From contig NC_019678.1 in assembly GCF_000316665.1 (NCBI RefSeq), forward strand, positions 6,977,001 to 7,041,000: a DNA stretch of 64,000 nucleotides. The letters are read 5' to 3'. The stretch comes from Rivularia sp. PCC 7116 (GTDB lineage Bacteria; Cyanobacteriota; Cyanobacteriia; Cyanobacteriales; Nostocaceae). Positions 28,534 through 37,812 of this stretch are shown here, in pieces; within the stretch, counting starts at the first letter, position 1, and each line of letters starts with the position of its first letter. A program made the translations under genes and the position numbers. Below the pieces are notes generated by a model. It was not told the DNA's origin. It saw only the letters and a list, made by a program, of their open reading frames with translations, and searched no databases.

Positions 28534-29439
28534 TCACAACTTAGACGCTGAAATATAATTTTTCAATTCCTCAACAAATACCCTTACTTTAAGAGGCATG
28601 TAAGCACGACTCGGAAAAACTAGCCAAGCTGCGGTATTAAAATCTGTGGCGGTAACTTCGTAATCTGGAAATAGCTTAACTAATTTACCACTACGAATAT
28701 CTTCATCAATTAGCCAATGGGGAAGCAGGGTTAAACCCATTCCTGAAATTGCACACTGTTGCAGTGCTATAGCATTTGAAATAATCGTGTTTCCGCTAAC
28801 GGAAATTTCTTGATTGTTGCCAATTTTATCTTTAAATATCCATCTTGTTCTAAAGCCAACTAAGGGAAAAAGCAAACAATTATGCTGCTCGATATCTTTC
28901 GGTTTTTGCGGTTTTCCGTATTTTTGTAAATAATCTGGACTTGTACAAACAGAATAACGAGTTCGCATCAATTGTTGAATAATTAATGTTGAATCAGTAA
29001 GTTGTCCTAAACGAATTGCAACATCAATTCTTTCAGTAAATAAATCAACAACTGAATCTGTAAGTAATAAATCTACTGTCAATTCTGGATATTTCGCTTC
29101 AAACTTGGGTAACAACGGCACAATACACTTAAGCCCGAAAGAAACCGAAGCCGTAACCCGGATTGTTCCTTTAGGGTTTCCAGAAATATCCTTTGCAACT
29201 GCTGCTGCTTGTTGGATTTCTTCGATAAGCGGCTCAATTCTTTCAAAGTAAGCTATTCCTGCTTCGGTTGGCGACAGTTTACGGGTTGTACGCTGAAATA
29301 ACCTAATACCGAGTTCCGATTCTAAACCAGCAATTGTTCGCGATACAGAAGATGGATCGATATTTCTTTCTCGTGCGACAGATGCAAAATTACCGTGTCG
29401 CATCACTTCCACAAAAGTTTGCAGTACGGATAAATCCAT
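28534..29439 (-). CDS. LysR-family transcriptional regulator
   Basis: The N-terminal winged HTH spans about residues 1-60 (LSVLQTFVEVMRHGNFASVA, then RNIDPSSVSRTIAGLESELG and the LFQRTTRKLSPTEAG wing). A substrate-binding domain follows at about 90-295. At 301 aa the length is normal. It is divergent from the NAD-dependent dehydrogenase gene at 29756 across a 316-bp gap, which is the usual arrangement for a LysR regulator and its target. The inducer is unknown. The closest group by eye resembles the DmlR/CrgA-type regulators. Confidence 0.92.
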   Translation of the reverse strand: MDLSVLQTFVEVMRHGNFASVARERNIDPSSVSRTIAGLESELGIRLFQRTTRKLSPTEAGIAYFERIEPLIEEIQQAAAVAKDISGNPKGTIRVTASVSFGLKCIVPLLPKFEAKYPELTVDLLLTDSVVDLFTERIDVAIRLGQLTDSTLIIQQLMRTRYSVCTSPDYLQKYGKPQKPKDIEQHNCLLFPLVGFRTRWIFKDKIGNNQEISVSGNTIISNAIALQQCAISGMGLTLLPHWLIDEDIRSGKLVKLFPDYEVTATDFNTAAWLVFPSRAYMPLKVRVFVEELKNYISASKL

Positions 29440-29507
29440 TTTTAAGTAATTTATATAAAAAACGCGGCGTTGCCCAATTGAAATATGAATTTATTTTTCT
29501 AGCATTT

Positions 29508-29588
29508 ACTAGCCCCCTAAATCCCCCAATTCTGGGGGACTTGAAATGATTTATCTCCCCCAGAATTGGGGGTTGGGGGGCAAATCAT
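29508..29588. repeat. Long inverted repeat of CCCCCAATTCTGGGGG units in the divergent gap
   Basis: TCCCCCAATTCTGGGGGA is itself a palindrome, and AGCCCCCTAAATCCCCC is inverted downstream as GGGGGTTGGGGGGCA, giving a nested hairpin of about 75 bp. It sits in the LysR/dehydrogenase promoter region. Related CCCCCC/GGGGGG words occur at 41680-41712 and 60700. Confidence 0.7.
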
Positions 29589-29755
29589 ATTTTAATCAGC
29601 AACGCCAAAAATGCAGATATTTAGAAACCTGGTTTTTCAAAAAAAGCAGGTTTGTGATTCGTGCGTTAATTACATGAGTTTAATTCATCAATTGCTATTT
29701 ATTGTTTTTGATGCAGCAAATATATTGTATTCACCGTCAAATTAAATTATCAAAT

Positions 29756-30628
29756 ATGAATAAGCAGAAAGTAACCGTACTCGGACTTGGTGCGATGGGT
29801 TCGCGCATGGGTGTTAATCTGTTAAAAGCAGGATATAGCGTAACGGTTTGGAATCGCTCTCCTAAACCTACAGAAGCTTTAGCGGCAAAAGGTGCAGTTG
29901 TCGCGACTACACCGAAGCTTGCAGTTAAAGAAGCTGATGTTGTTATTAGCATGGTTACAGATAGCGATGCATCGAGAGCAGTTTGGTTGGATTCGGAAAC
30001 CGGTGCATTATCAGCAATGCGTCAAAGTGCAATTGCAATCGAATCGAGTACTTTAACAGTAAGTTGGGTAAAAGAATTAGCAACAGAATTCAAACACAGC
30101 GGAATTGCCTTTCTGGATGCTCCGGTAGTTGGTACTCGCCCCCAAGCAGATAGCGGAAATTTGATTTATTTGATAGGTGGAGAAATTGAAACCTTGAAGC
30201 AAGCAGAAAATATTTTTTTATCTGCCGGTGGTGGAAAAATCAATCATGCGGGAGAGATTGGTAAGGGAATGGCGATGAAATTAGCTGTAAATGCAATGTT
30301 TGGTATTCAAGTTGCTGCTATTAGTGAAATTATTGGGATGTTGATCAAAAACGGGTTTGGATTAGAAAAAGCAGTTCAATATTTAGCCGAATTACCCGTA
30401 ACTAGCCCAGCAGCGAAGAATGCAGCAAATTTAATATTGAAAGGCAATCATGCAGCAATGTTTCCGATTGATTTGGTAGAAAAAGATTTTCGTTACGTGA
30501 TGCAAACTGCTAAAGATGTTGAAGCAGCAAGTCCAATATCGGAAGCAATTCATCGAGTTTATTTGGATGCTGTTGATAAGGGATATGGTGGCGACAATAT
30601 TACCGGTGTTGCAAAACTTTTTGTTTAG
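29756..30628 (+). CDS. NAD(P)-dependent beta-hydroxyacid dehydrogenase (3-hydroxyisobutyrate dehydrogenase family)
   Basis: The ATG at 29756 (MNKQKVTVLGLGAMGSRMG) puts the dinucleotide motif GLGAMG at residues 10-15, as in the family. The 18 residues upstream in the same open frame look non-coding. Other family signatures are the substrate-binding DAPVVGTRPQA and the catalytic-lysine region GKGMAMKLAVNAM. At 290 aa it fits the 3-HIBADH, tartronate semialdehyde reductase and glyoxylate/succinic semialdehyde reductase group. The exact substrate cannot be fixed. Its divergent LysR neighbour is the likely regulator. Confidence 0.88.
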   Translation: MNKQKVTVLGLGAMGSRMGVNLLKAGYSVTVWNRSPKPTEALAAKGAVVATTPKLAVKEADVVISMVTDSDASRAVWLDSETGALSAMRQSAIAIESSTLTVSWVKELATEFKHSGIAFLDAPVVGTRPQADSGNLIYLIGGEIETLKQAENIFLSAGGGKINHAGEIGKGMAMKLAVNAMFGIQVAAISEIIGMLIKNGFGLEKAVQYLAELPVTSPAAKNAANLILKGNHAAMFPIDLVEKDFRYVMQTAKDVEAASPISEAIHRVYLDAVDKGYGGDNITGVAKLFV

Positions 30629-30637
30629 TTGGCATTT

Positions 30638-30810
30638 TGTAGGTTGGGTTAGGTTCACGAAGATACACCATCAAAAATAAATAAATTAGATTTGAACCGT
30701 AACCCAACATCGTTTTGAACAATCTTACAAAATTTATGTTAGGTGACGACACGATAAATTAGCATTTTTGTCACAAATTAAATTGATTTTCGTGTCTAAC
30801 CCAACCTACA
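30638..30810. repeat. Palindromic element, copy 2 of the GTAGGTTGGGTTAG family
   Basis: TGTAGGTTGGGTTAG (30638-30652) is perfectly inverted as CTAACCCAACCTACA (30796-30810). Interior words GAACCGTAACCCAACAT, GACGACACGAT and TTTTCGTGTC are shared with copy 1 at 28341-28524. It again separates two convergent genes, the dehydrogenase and the M61 peptidase. Confidence 0.88.
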
Positions 30811-30819
30811 ACTAATAAA

Positions 30820-32607
30820 CTACACTCCAAGAAACCCATTAAAATTATCTTTCTGAGGATTAGAAAGATTTTCAACTGGTGCTACCCGATATTTATTCGC
30901 ACGGGGTTCTGCTAAGGTAACGCTATAAGTTCGCAATTCATCTTGATGAAATACAGTAATCTCAATATTCTCTTGCGGCTGATAATCCTTTAATCTTGCG
31001 CTTAATTTATTTGCGGTTACTTTAATTCCGTCAATTGCTAATAATTCATCACCAGCATCTATTCCGGCAACTTGTGCGGGAGAATCATATTCTACAAATT
31101 TTACTGATTCTTTTCCATTATTACTAACTACTTTAATTCCTAAAAATGGTTCATCCACTTTATCTGCAACTAACTTTAAACCAAAAGGTTCGAGATATTC
31201 GTTAAAAGGTAACTCTTCTCTACCGCTAACATAACGTTCAAAGAATTCTGTTAAATCACTACCCGCTACTGATTCGATAACCTGTTTTAATTCCTCAGCA
31301 GTATAACCAATTTCATCTTTACCAAACTTCTGCCATAATTTCAGCATTACGTCATCAAGAGAGCGCTGGTTTTGATGGCGGGAACGAATCAACAAATCTA
31401 ACAATAATGTAATCATTTCCCCTTTTAAATAATAGGAGATTTGAGAATTTGGACTGTTAGCATCTTGACGATAAAGTTTAATCCAAGCATCGAAACTCGA
31501 TTCCGCCACTGGCTGTACTTTACGCCCTGGTGTGGTTAGATATCGAGTTATTTCTTTACTTAAATTATTCAAGTATGAATCAACATCGTAAATTCCCGCT
31601 CTTAAAGGAATTAATAAGTCGTAATAGCTTGTAGTTCCCTCGCAAAACCACAAAGAAGGTGTATAGTTTTCTTGGTCGTAATCAAAAACTTCTAATTCTT
31701 TGGGACGAATTCGCTTTACATTCCATAGATGGAAGAATTCATGAGCCACTAACTGCATAAAACGTTCGTATTTTTCGCGATCGCTAAATCCAAAACGACG
31801 ATAAATTAAGGAGCAAGAATCCTTATGTTCTAACCCACCAAAGGATTGTGCGGATAAGTGTAGCAAAAATAGATATCGTTCGTAAGGTAAACCCTCAAAC
31901 ATATCTGCTTCAACTTCGACGATTTTCTTGATATCCTCAATTAATGGTTCGACTTTGACATTACCTTTGCCATAAATCGCTAATTGATGGGGTTTTCCGT
32001 TGACTTCAAAGTCATGTAGCTGATGGGTACCGATTTCAAAAGGACTGTCTACAAGGGTATCAAAGTCCGCAGCAATAAAAGTATTTTTTTGTTCTTCAAC
32101 TACTGGCAGTGTAGTAGTGACTTGCCATTGAGGATTGGGCGTTTCAACAGCAACGCGAATCGGTTGCTTATCAAATTCCGGTATTCTAAAAAATATTGCC
32201 GCTCCATTAAAATAACCGTGGGTTGGATCTAAATGATTTGTCCGTACTGTTAATTCATTCGCGAAAATACGATATTTTATAGTAACTTCGGAAGCTCCAT
32301 TTGTCTCAACTTGCCAATGATTTTTACCAATTTTCTGCCAATTTAAAGCTTTATTATGGCTGGTTGCGGAAAAATCTTGTAAATGCTTGGCATATTCCCG
32401 CACTAAATAAGAACCAGGAGTCCAAACCGGCATTTTCAAATCTAAAGCCGATGATGAATAATCTACTAAATGTAAAGTAACCTCAAACAGATGGTTTTCT
32501 GGATGAGGCATTGCAACTTGGTAATTTATTGTTGCTGTAGCTTGTTTTGCAGAATTTGGGAGATGAGGAGCTGTACCTAATGTCATTTGTTTTGAGTTAT
32601 CGGTCAA
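30820..32607 (-). CDS. M61 glycyl-aminopeptidase-like metalloprotease with PDZ domain
   Basis: The 595-aa protein has the M61 layout: an N-terminal beta-rich domain (about 25-200), a gluzincin catalytic domain with HEFFH at 289-293 in VAHEFFHLWNVKRIRP, a downstream glutamate in the CEGTTSYY region, and a C-terminal PDZ domain (about 470-570, FLGIKVVSNNG to LAIDGIKV). No signal peptide is seen. Family members release N-terminal glycine and alanine; the cellular role in cyanobacteria is unknown. It lies convergent with the dehydrogenase gene, with a palindromic element between them. Confidence 0.88.
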   Translation of the reverse strand: MTDNSKQMTLGTAPHLPNSAKQATATINYQVAMPHPENHLFEVTLHLVDYSSSALDLKMPVWTPGSYLVREYAKHLQDFSATSHNKALNWQKIGKNHWQVETNGASEVTIKYRIFANELTVRTNHLDPTHGYFNGAAIFFRIPEFDKQPIRVAVETPNPQWQVTTTLPVVEEQKNTFIAADFDTLVDSPFEIGTHQLHDFEVNGKPHQLAIYGKGNVKVEPLIEDIKKIVEVEADMFEGLPYERYLFLLHLSAQSFGGLEHKDSCSLIYRRFGFSDREKYERFMQLVAHEFFHLWNVKRIRPKELEVFDYDQENYTPSLWFCEGTTSYYDLLIPLRAGIYDVDSYLNNLSKEITRYLTTPGRKVQPVAESSFDAWIKLYRQDANSPNSQISYYLKGEMITLLLDLLIRSRHQNQRSLDDVMLKLWQKFGKDEIGYTAEELKQVIESVAGSDLTEFFERYVSGREELPFNEYLEPFGLKLVADKVDEPFLGIKVVSNNGKESVKFVEYDSPAQVAGIDAGDELLAIDGIKVTANKLSARLKDYQPQENIEITVFHQDELRTYSVTLAEPRANKYRVAPVENLSNPQKDNFNGFLGV

Positions 32608-32743
32608 GAATTTTTAATTTAACTTATAATCTACAGTTTGATATGCTTTCTCTCCAACAAAGACAAAAAGTAAGATTTTCTTAAAATCCGAGTTTATTCA
32701 AGGGTTTTGCTGAAAATAAGAGAACACCCACAGCCTATAAGAC

Positions 32744-32810
32744 TGGGGCTATCCAAACAAAGCCCATCTGCATGGGCTAAATTCGGTGCATCTTTATAAA
32801 CAAATGGTAT
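32744..32810. repeat. Dispersed element TGGGGCTA...GGGCTAAATT...CATCTTTATAAA
   Basis: A 67-bp block containing an AGCCCATCTGCATGGGCT hairpin and GCATCTTTATAAACAAATGG recurs at 63347-63413 with a changed hairpin (GCCCGCCTACGCGGGC). The paired changes in the stem suggest that the hairpin is under structural constraint. Confidence 0.75.
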
Positions 32811-32815
32811 TAATC

Positions 32816-32843
32816 AAAAAACCCGGTTTTTCCAAACCAGGTT
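32816..32843 (-). terminator. Rho-independent terminator of the Crp-type gene
   Basis: On the minus strand AACCTGGTTT and AAACCGGGTT pair, and the stem is followed directly by TTTTTGATT. It lies about 36 bp after the regulator's stop codon. Confidence 0.75.
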
Positions 32844-32878
32844 CATAAATAACTTAAACTATTGCACAAAAACTTAAC

Positions 32879-33562
32879 TTAAATTCTGCCAGCTAAATTT
32901 ACCAATTGCTTGAAATTAAGAAGATGAATTAAATCTTGAGTTGTATTGATGTTTACCCAAGCTTTTTCATGCAGCTTTTCCATAATTTGGGTAGTTTCTT
33001 CTATTCCGATATCGGTAATATCGGCTAAATCTTGAAAAGGAATATTGTAAATATCTTTCCCTTTTGGAGCTTCTTCACCGTAACTTTCACCCAAAGAAAC
33101 CAACGTATGAGATAACTTAACTGCTGGTGGTGCAGCTCGCATTTGCAGACGTAAGTTAACATAACGCAACCGTCTTACCATCAGTTGCAGCATTCGGTGA
33201 TGTAGTTGGGGATCTTTAAATAGTATCTGAATAAAACTTTCCCTCGATACGCTAATCAACTCCACCGGAGAAAGAGCAATTACATCGGTGGAGCGGGGAG
33301 ATTCATCTAAAATAGCCATTTCGCCGAAAAAATCACCTTTGCCCAAAATCGCTAAAGCGCGAGAGTCTTCGCTGGTAGTACGCCTAACTTTTACCCAACC
33401 TGAAACAATAAAATAAACTGCATTACCCCAAGAATCTTCCATTAAAACGGCTCTTCCTGCTGGATATTCGTGCATTGTTGCAACGTTGAGCAGCCATTCT
33501 AAAGTTTGGGGATTAGCCGTACTCATTAAAGGGAAAATTTCACTAAAAACCTCTGTCTGCAT
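32879..33562 (-). CDS. Crp/Fnr-family regulator with cyclic-nucleotide-binding domain
   Basis: The N-terminal cNMP-binding domain (about 1-130) contains a phosphate-binding cassette GEMAILDESPRSTDV, whose Glu and Arg-Ser fit cAMP-binding members. A dimerisation helix follows (LMVRRLRYVNLRLQMRA), and a C-terminal winged HTH at about 165-215 includes FQDLADITDIGIEETTQIME. At 227 aa it has normal length. It resembles the SyCRP-type regulators of cyanobacteria, which control motility and other genes, but the exact orthologue is uncertain. It is followed by a good terminator. The next gene upstream on the same strand is the PilB-like protein, 213 bp away. Confidence 0.88.
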   Translation of the reverse strand: MQTEVFSEIFPLMSTANPQTLEWLLNVATMHEYPAGRAVLMEDSWGNAVYFIVSGWVKVRRTTSEDSRALAILGKGDFFGEMAILDESPRSTDVIALSPVELISVSRESFIQILFKDPQLHHRMLQLMVRRLRYVNLRLQMRAAPPAVKLSHTLVSLGESYGEEAPKGKDIYNIPFQDLADITDIGIEETTQIMEKLHEKAWVNINTTQDLIHLLNFKQLVNLAGRI

Positions 33563-33775
33563 GAAATATCTGCCACAAATAGATTAAAAAACTCAACAGC
33601 TTAAAAATGTATAGATAAAAGCGTATCTATAACCTAATATTCAGCAGATTACGGTTGCAAAATGTGATTTTATCAAACCGCATTCCTGCTTAGCTAACGG
33701 TTTATGTCTCTATTACAACACAATGCTTTGCGAATACTCATCAGCGGTTTTACTGACTATTCACTCAATACTAAT

Positions 33776-35044
33776 TTACATGTTGGAAATTTCAGTAAGT
33801 ATTCTCAAATGATGGTCTAAATTGTCTATAAGTTTGCTTAAGGAGTCTAAAGCTTGGGATTGCTGGGGATTTAATTCTCGTTTGTTTAAAGTCAGTCTTT
33901 GTTGTAGTTCGCGTACTTTATAGTTTAGCTGCTGGGAAGCTCCTAAAGCATCGCGACTCAGACGTGTTAACTGCTGCTGCTGATAAAATTTTAATGCGGC
34001 TCCACGCAATACCTGTAAAGTAGCTTCCTCCCCATGCACTCCTAGCATGACTCGCAGACGCAATAACAAGCGCTGTTTTTGATATAAACATTCTATTTCG
34101 ACTTGTTTTGCTTGCGATAATGTCCTTATAGGTAAAGAACCTAACCGCTTTAATTCATTGAGTACGCCTTGAAACGCCGACAATGGTAATTCTTCTACCA
34201 CTGACTGTACTATCCCATTTAAACTCCAGAGTATTCTTCCTTGATAAGGCTGCCTTTCTAAATATAAACGACCTATACCTCCTTCAAGAATTCTTGCTAA
34301 TAATTCATTGAGTAATTGCTTTGGTGGAAGCATTGACAGTGTTTCATCAGCATTGAATGATTCTGGAAGAGGCAGTCTTAATAAAGGGATATTTTGTGCG
34401 GAGATAATTTCAAAGATATCTGCACCAGTATTTTCAGGTGTATTTTGCTTGTCTGACTTTAAGGGCTTGCCCACAGGAGGTTTTTTAATTTCTTTTGCCG
34501 ATAAATTTTTGAAGTTAGCTCCCGCAGAAGAATCAAACAGTATTAATGTATTATCTCCTGGTTGTGATTCTTCTTCGGAATCTTCTACATCTAATCTATT
34601 AACAACTTTTGCCGGATTATTTTGTGAATTATTAGAATCTACTTGAGTTTCTTTTTCATGTAGCTTAGATTCTTCACATGCGTTTTTGTGATTAAGATAC
34701 TCTGACAATATGATGCGGTGAGTATCAGCAGACACGGTTCGAGTTATTACCCGAATTTTTAAGTAAGATAAGATACTATTAACATAATCTAATGCTACCG
34801 TGTCTTTAGGGTTAACGATGCCCAACAACAGACTGTTGTATTCTAACTTCAAAGGTAAAATTTGATGGTAGAGGCAAGCCTCAAAACACAGAATACCTTC
34901 TTCAATAAGTCGAAATATCTGTTCGCGTTCTAGTTGTTGGTTCTGTTCGAGAGATGATGCACCGTCAGTCCCTATAGTCTTAGATGGCTTGTGATTGGCA
35001 TTTGCCGAACTAGTATCAGTTGGTTTGCCTTCGGAAGACAACAT
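33776..35044 (-). CDS. GspE/PilB-like protein lacking the ATPase domain
   Basis: Residues about 40-118 fit the MshEN/GspE N-terminal domain (ILPLKLEYNSLLLGIVNPKD and on), which binds c-di-GMP in some relatives. After an acidic, low-complexity linker (about 120-220), residues 240-348 resemble the N2 domain of PilB/GspE (LLNELLARILEGGIGRLYLE, SLNGIVQSV, VHGEEATLQVL). The sequence then ends in a coiled coil (350-415), with no Walker A, Asp box, Walker B or zinc motif. At 422 aa it is far shorter than PilB. The likely role is a regulator or adaptor of the type IV pilus motor rather than a motor. The ATG is at the start of MLSSEGKPTD. Confidence 0.65.
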   Translation of the reverse strand: MLSSEGKPTDTSSANANHKPSKTIGTDGASSLEQNQQLEREQIFRLIEEGILCFEACLYHQILPLKLEYNSLLLGIVNPKDTVALDYVNSILSYLKIRVITRTVSADTHRIILSEYLNHKNACEESKLHEKETQVDSNNSQNNPAKVVNRLDVEDSEEESQPGDNTLILFDSSAGANFKNLSAKEIKKPPVGKPLKSDKQNTPENTGADIFEIISAQNIPLLRLPLPESFNADETLSMLPPKQLLNELLARILEGGIGRLYLERQPYQGRILWSLNGIVQSVVEELPLSAFQGVLNELKRLGSLPIRTLSQAKQVEIECLYQKQRLLLRLRVMLGVHGEEATLQVLRGAALKFYQQQQLTRLSRDALGASQQLNYKVRELQQRLTLNKRELNPQQSQALDSLSKLIDNLDHHLRILTEISNM

Positions 35045-35242
35045 AGGTCAAATCGCTTAATATTTTACTCCATACTATTCGCTCCATCAGTAATTTGGCA
35101 CTATTTTGTCAAAAACTTTTTAGCTGGCGAAAGTTAAATTAATTACTACGAATCATAATTAACTTTAGTATTCTTCTGCATCTAAGAGCTTGACTTGGTT
35201 ATCGAGTCGAGGATACAAATGCTGCAAGATGCGAGCGTCATC

Positions 35243-36415
35243 TTATTCGCTGCGTATAGCTTGTGCCGCTAAATAAACCTTTGTCCACTCTCCCATCACT
35301 TGATGAGTTTTGCGTTTGAGATTTTTAGCAATTTCTTCTGTCGTTTTACCCATTTTCGACATCTCCAAAATTTGCTTCTGCACGGGAGATATTTTTTCTT
35401 GCAATTTCTCCCACTGTTGCGGCGTTAGTCCTAAATTATGTTCTAGCAAAGAAGTTTCCAACCAGTTTGCTACCAATTCCGGTTTATCTTTAAGAGCAAA
35501 AACCCGTACCGCATGATAGCCAATCTTTTCCCGCAAACGATAAATTTCTTTGATGGGTTTACCTAATTTTTTGGCAATGGCATCTTGGGTTAAGCCTTTA
35601 AGATACAGTTTCAACCACATTGTTGCGTCTTCTCCCAAGTTTTCTTTGAGATACTCTGCAAATTCATCTTTCACCAGTTGACGCTGTAGCTGTTGTGCCT
35701 GGGCTTTTTCTTCTTCCTGGTAATCTTCTATGGCGTTTTGATCGACTAAACTAACTCGATTTTCACCGTCTTCACCAAGTACTTCTTCAGAAACCAAGCG
35801 CACCATATCTTTTGTTGGTACCTGGGTTAAACCACCTCTTTGAGTTCTCTTCAAATAGTTAACAAAACGATATACCAACAACGGTTGATTGCGTATTGGT
35901 CGCATACAATACTCTTCTAAGCTGGCGAATACCAAGGCATTTCTCAATCTACTATCTTGGGTAAACTCAGAAATACAAGCCATTTGAGAAACCATATATT
36001 TATCGCTCTGCAATAATTCTTGGAGTATCTCTTGCAACACATCCAATACCTTACGCTGGCGATCGCGACTTAATGAAATCCAAGTTTGAATTTTGGATCG
36101 CAATGTCGTAAGGCTTCCCAAACGAGTAACCAGGTTGCGATAGGCACGCTCTCTACCCATACCTAAATAACGTTGACACAAAATCCTATAGCGATATTCC
36201 ATCGCTTGCTTGGCAATTTTTAATTCTTTAAGATTTAAATTGTCAAAACGTTCTTTGTCGCTTCCTATTAGCCACTTGACTATGCTGGCTCTTGTGACTT
36301 CGCTATGCCCAGAACATTCATCAGCCAAGCGATTTTGCCAATACTGTGCCAGTTTTTCTGCTTCAGATGTCATATTGAGATTGCGCTCCTCAAAACCCTG
36401 CTTTAAAGTTTGCAT
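35243..36415 (-). CDS. HetZ-like regulator (HetZ-related protein), HTH-containing
   Basis: The sequence (EAEKLAQYWQNRL, YRYRILCQRYLG, AYRNLVTRLGSLTTLRSKIQ, GLTQVPTKDMVRLV) looks like the HetZ-related proteins of filamentous cyanobacteria, relatives of the heterocyst regulator HetZ. A sigma-region-4-like HTH lies in the C-terminal half (GLTQDAIAKKLGKPIKEIYR), and a second possible HTH is near the end (KTTEEIAKNLKRKTHQVMGE). Start choice is open: GTG at 36427, ATG at 36415 (used here) or ATG at 36373, which gives MTSEAEK and has GAGGAG 12 nt upstream. A large gene-free region of about 950 bp lies upstream. The identification is from memory of the family. Confidence 0.6.
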   Translation of the reverse strand: MQTLKQGFEERNLNMTSEAEKLAQYWQNRLADECSGHSEVTRASIVKWLIGSDKERFDNLNLKELKIAKQAMEYRYRILCQRYLGMGRERAYRNLVTRLGSLTTLRSKIQTWISLSRDRQRKVLDVLQEILQELLQSDKYMVSQMACISEFTQDSRLRNALVFASLEEYCMRPIRNQPLLVYRFVNYLKRTQRGGLTQVPTKDMVRLVSEEVLGEDGENRVSLVDQNAIEDYQEEEKAQAQQLQRQLVKDEFAEYLKENLGEDATMWLKLYLKGLTQDAIAKKLGKPIKEIYRLREKIGYHAVRVFALKDKPELVANWLETSLLEHNLGLTPQQWEKLQEKISPVQKQILEMSKMGKTTEEIAKNLKRKTHQVMGEWTKVYLAAQAIRSE

Positions 36416-36427
36416 CACAACCCCCAC

Positions 36428-37365
36428 TTATCACAATTGGTGTATCTAACTATTTGTCGCCACATCAGACCAAAATATCCAAAAAAACATTTTATGGATT
36501 CTATTTTTAATACGTCTGAATAAGTCAAAGTTATGCAGTTTTTTTCCCATCAACTTAAAAACCAATTAATATAACGTGCAATCCAATTGTGTTTTTAAGC
36601 TATCTTCCTTAGTTTCAGACAATGTAAATTTTTTTTAAGAAAAATCTTTCATTTTTCAGATAAACAATTCATATCTGTCCTAAGGTAGATTTACAAATAA
36701 CCAGCTTATCTATTCTTAAGTCTTACAATATAAGACTATTTTTAACGTAATAAATAGAATTCACTTTCACCGAGACGTTGTATTATGCATATTAGTTTCA
36801 CTATAAAAGCCTATGTATATATTAGTATTTATTTTTACATGATTAATTATTTAATAAGGTTTAATCAGATATAATCACGGTTACTATAGAGTTCGCTTGC
36901 TTAGTATAATCTACAGCTTTATATTCTATGTTTATCCCTATGACTAATGTCATGAAAAATTAACCAAATAGTTAAAGAAGTTAATTAGATAGTCATTAAA
37001 CATTAAAAATAGATGGTTGACAAAGGTAATTAATAGCCTTCTTGCCATCGCAGAGCAAGATACTCCTATTACAAAAAAATATTTGGCACAATTGCAAAAT
37101 ACCGAGCAACAAATACGCATTATATATAACTCATGACAAACTGATATAGATGCATGAGTTTAGACAATGCAATTATTTAAACAAGGTTTATCTAAAACCC
37201 TTAAATGAATTATGAAAAAAATACTGAAAATGTAGAAGTACCCCTACGGGTACTTTTTTAACGTAATGAAACCGACAAAAAGGCTTAGCGTAGTTCAGAT
37301 AGAAGATGCAACTATAGCAAACAGTCCGCACTTAGGGAATGAGAACTCATTATTTCATTAACAGT
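36428..37365. promoter_or_regulatory. Gene-free AT-rich region of about 940 bp upstream of the HetZ-like gene
   Basis: No ORF of useful length occurs on either strand. This is the longest non-repeat gap in the window, between the carboxysome genes and the HetZ-like gene. It should hold the promoter of the HetZ-like gene and ends with a plus-strand terminator at 37235. No NtcA-type palindrome was confidently seen. Confidence 0.45.
37235..37260 (+). terminator. Strong Rho-independent terminator without an upstream plus-strand gene
   Basis: AAGTACCC CTAC GGGTACTTTTTT is an 8-bp stem with a 4-nt loop followed by a T-run. No plus-strand coding gene lies in the preceding 800 bp, so it may end an unannotated small RNA. 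Read on the minus strand it could also serve ccmK4, but the tail there (CTACATTTTC) is weaker. Confidence 0.65.
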
Positions 37366-37716
37366 TTAACGACCATTCGACCTGCCTATAACTGGATTTT
37401 CCACAGCAAGTCGATATTCTTCAACTGCTTCTGAATAAGCAATCGGTAAGACAGCTTCAACGTTTTCATGGGGACGAGGAATAATTACCCAAGATTCAAG
37501 AGTACCGCCATAACAGCTTTCGGCGGCTTCAACACCGGCTGCCATAGCAGTTTTAACTTCCGAAACATCACCGCGAATATTAACTGTAAATCGGGCACTA
37601 CCAACTCTTATATAGCCGACAAGGGTAACTCTACCCGCTTTTACCATTGCATCCGCCGCTGCTAATACGGCAGGAAAACCTTTAGTTTCTAAAGCACCAA
37701 CTGCCTGTAGTGGCAT
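37366..37716 (-). CDS. ccmK4: Carboxysome shell hexamer protein CcmK4
   Basis: This BMC-domain shell protein of the beta-carboxysome has 116 aa. Core motifs are [59 protein letters not shown] and [27 protein letters not shown] and the longer C-terminus fit CcmK4 rather than CcmK1 or CcmK2. An AGGAG site 8 nt before the ATG supports the start. It lies 96 bp downstream of ccmK3 on the same strand. In beta-cyanobacteria this pair is commonly a satellite locus apart from the main ccm operon, and the two proteins can form mixed hexamers that tune shell permeability. Confidence 0.93.
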   Translation of the reverse strand: MPLQAVGALETKGFPAVLAAADAMVKAGRVTLVGYIRVGSARFTVNIRGDVSEVKTAMAAGVEAAESCYGGTLESWVIIPRPHENVEAVLPIAYSEAVEEYRLAVENPVIGRSNGR

Positions 37717-37812
37717 TTATAAATCTCCTGTATTAATAAACGTATGAGCTGCTATGACTTAGAACAGCTACAGATATTTTCTTTATCTTCTCAGAAATCG
37801 AACAATTGCGTA

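Noticed and set aside
37203-37259. 18-codon frame (MNYEKNTENVEVPLRVLF) ending in the terminator
   Set aside because: It is very short, has no ribosome binding site and its end is simply the hairpin; no PatS-like RGSGR motif is present.
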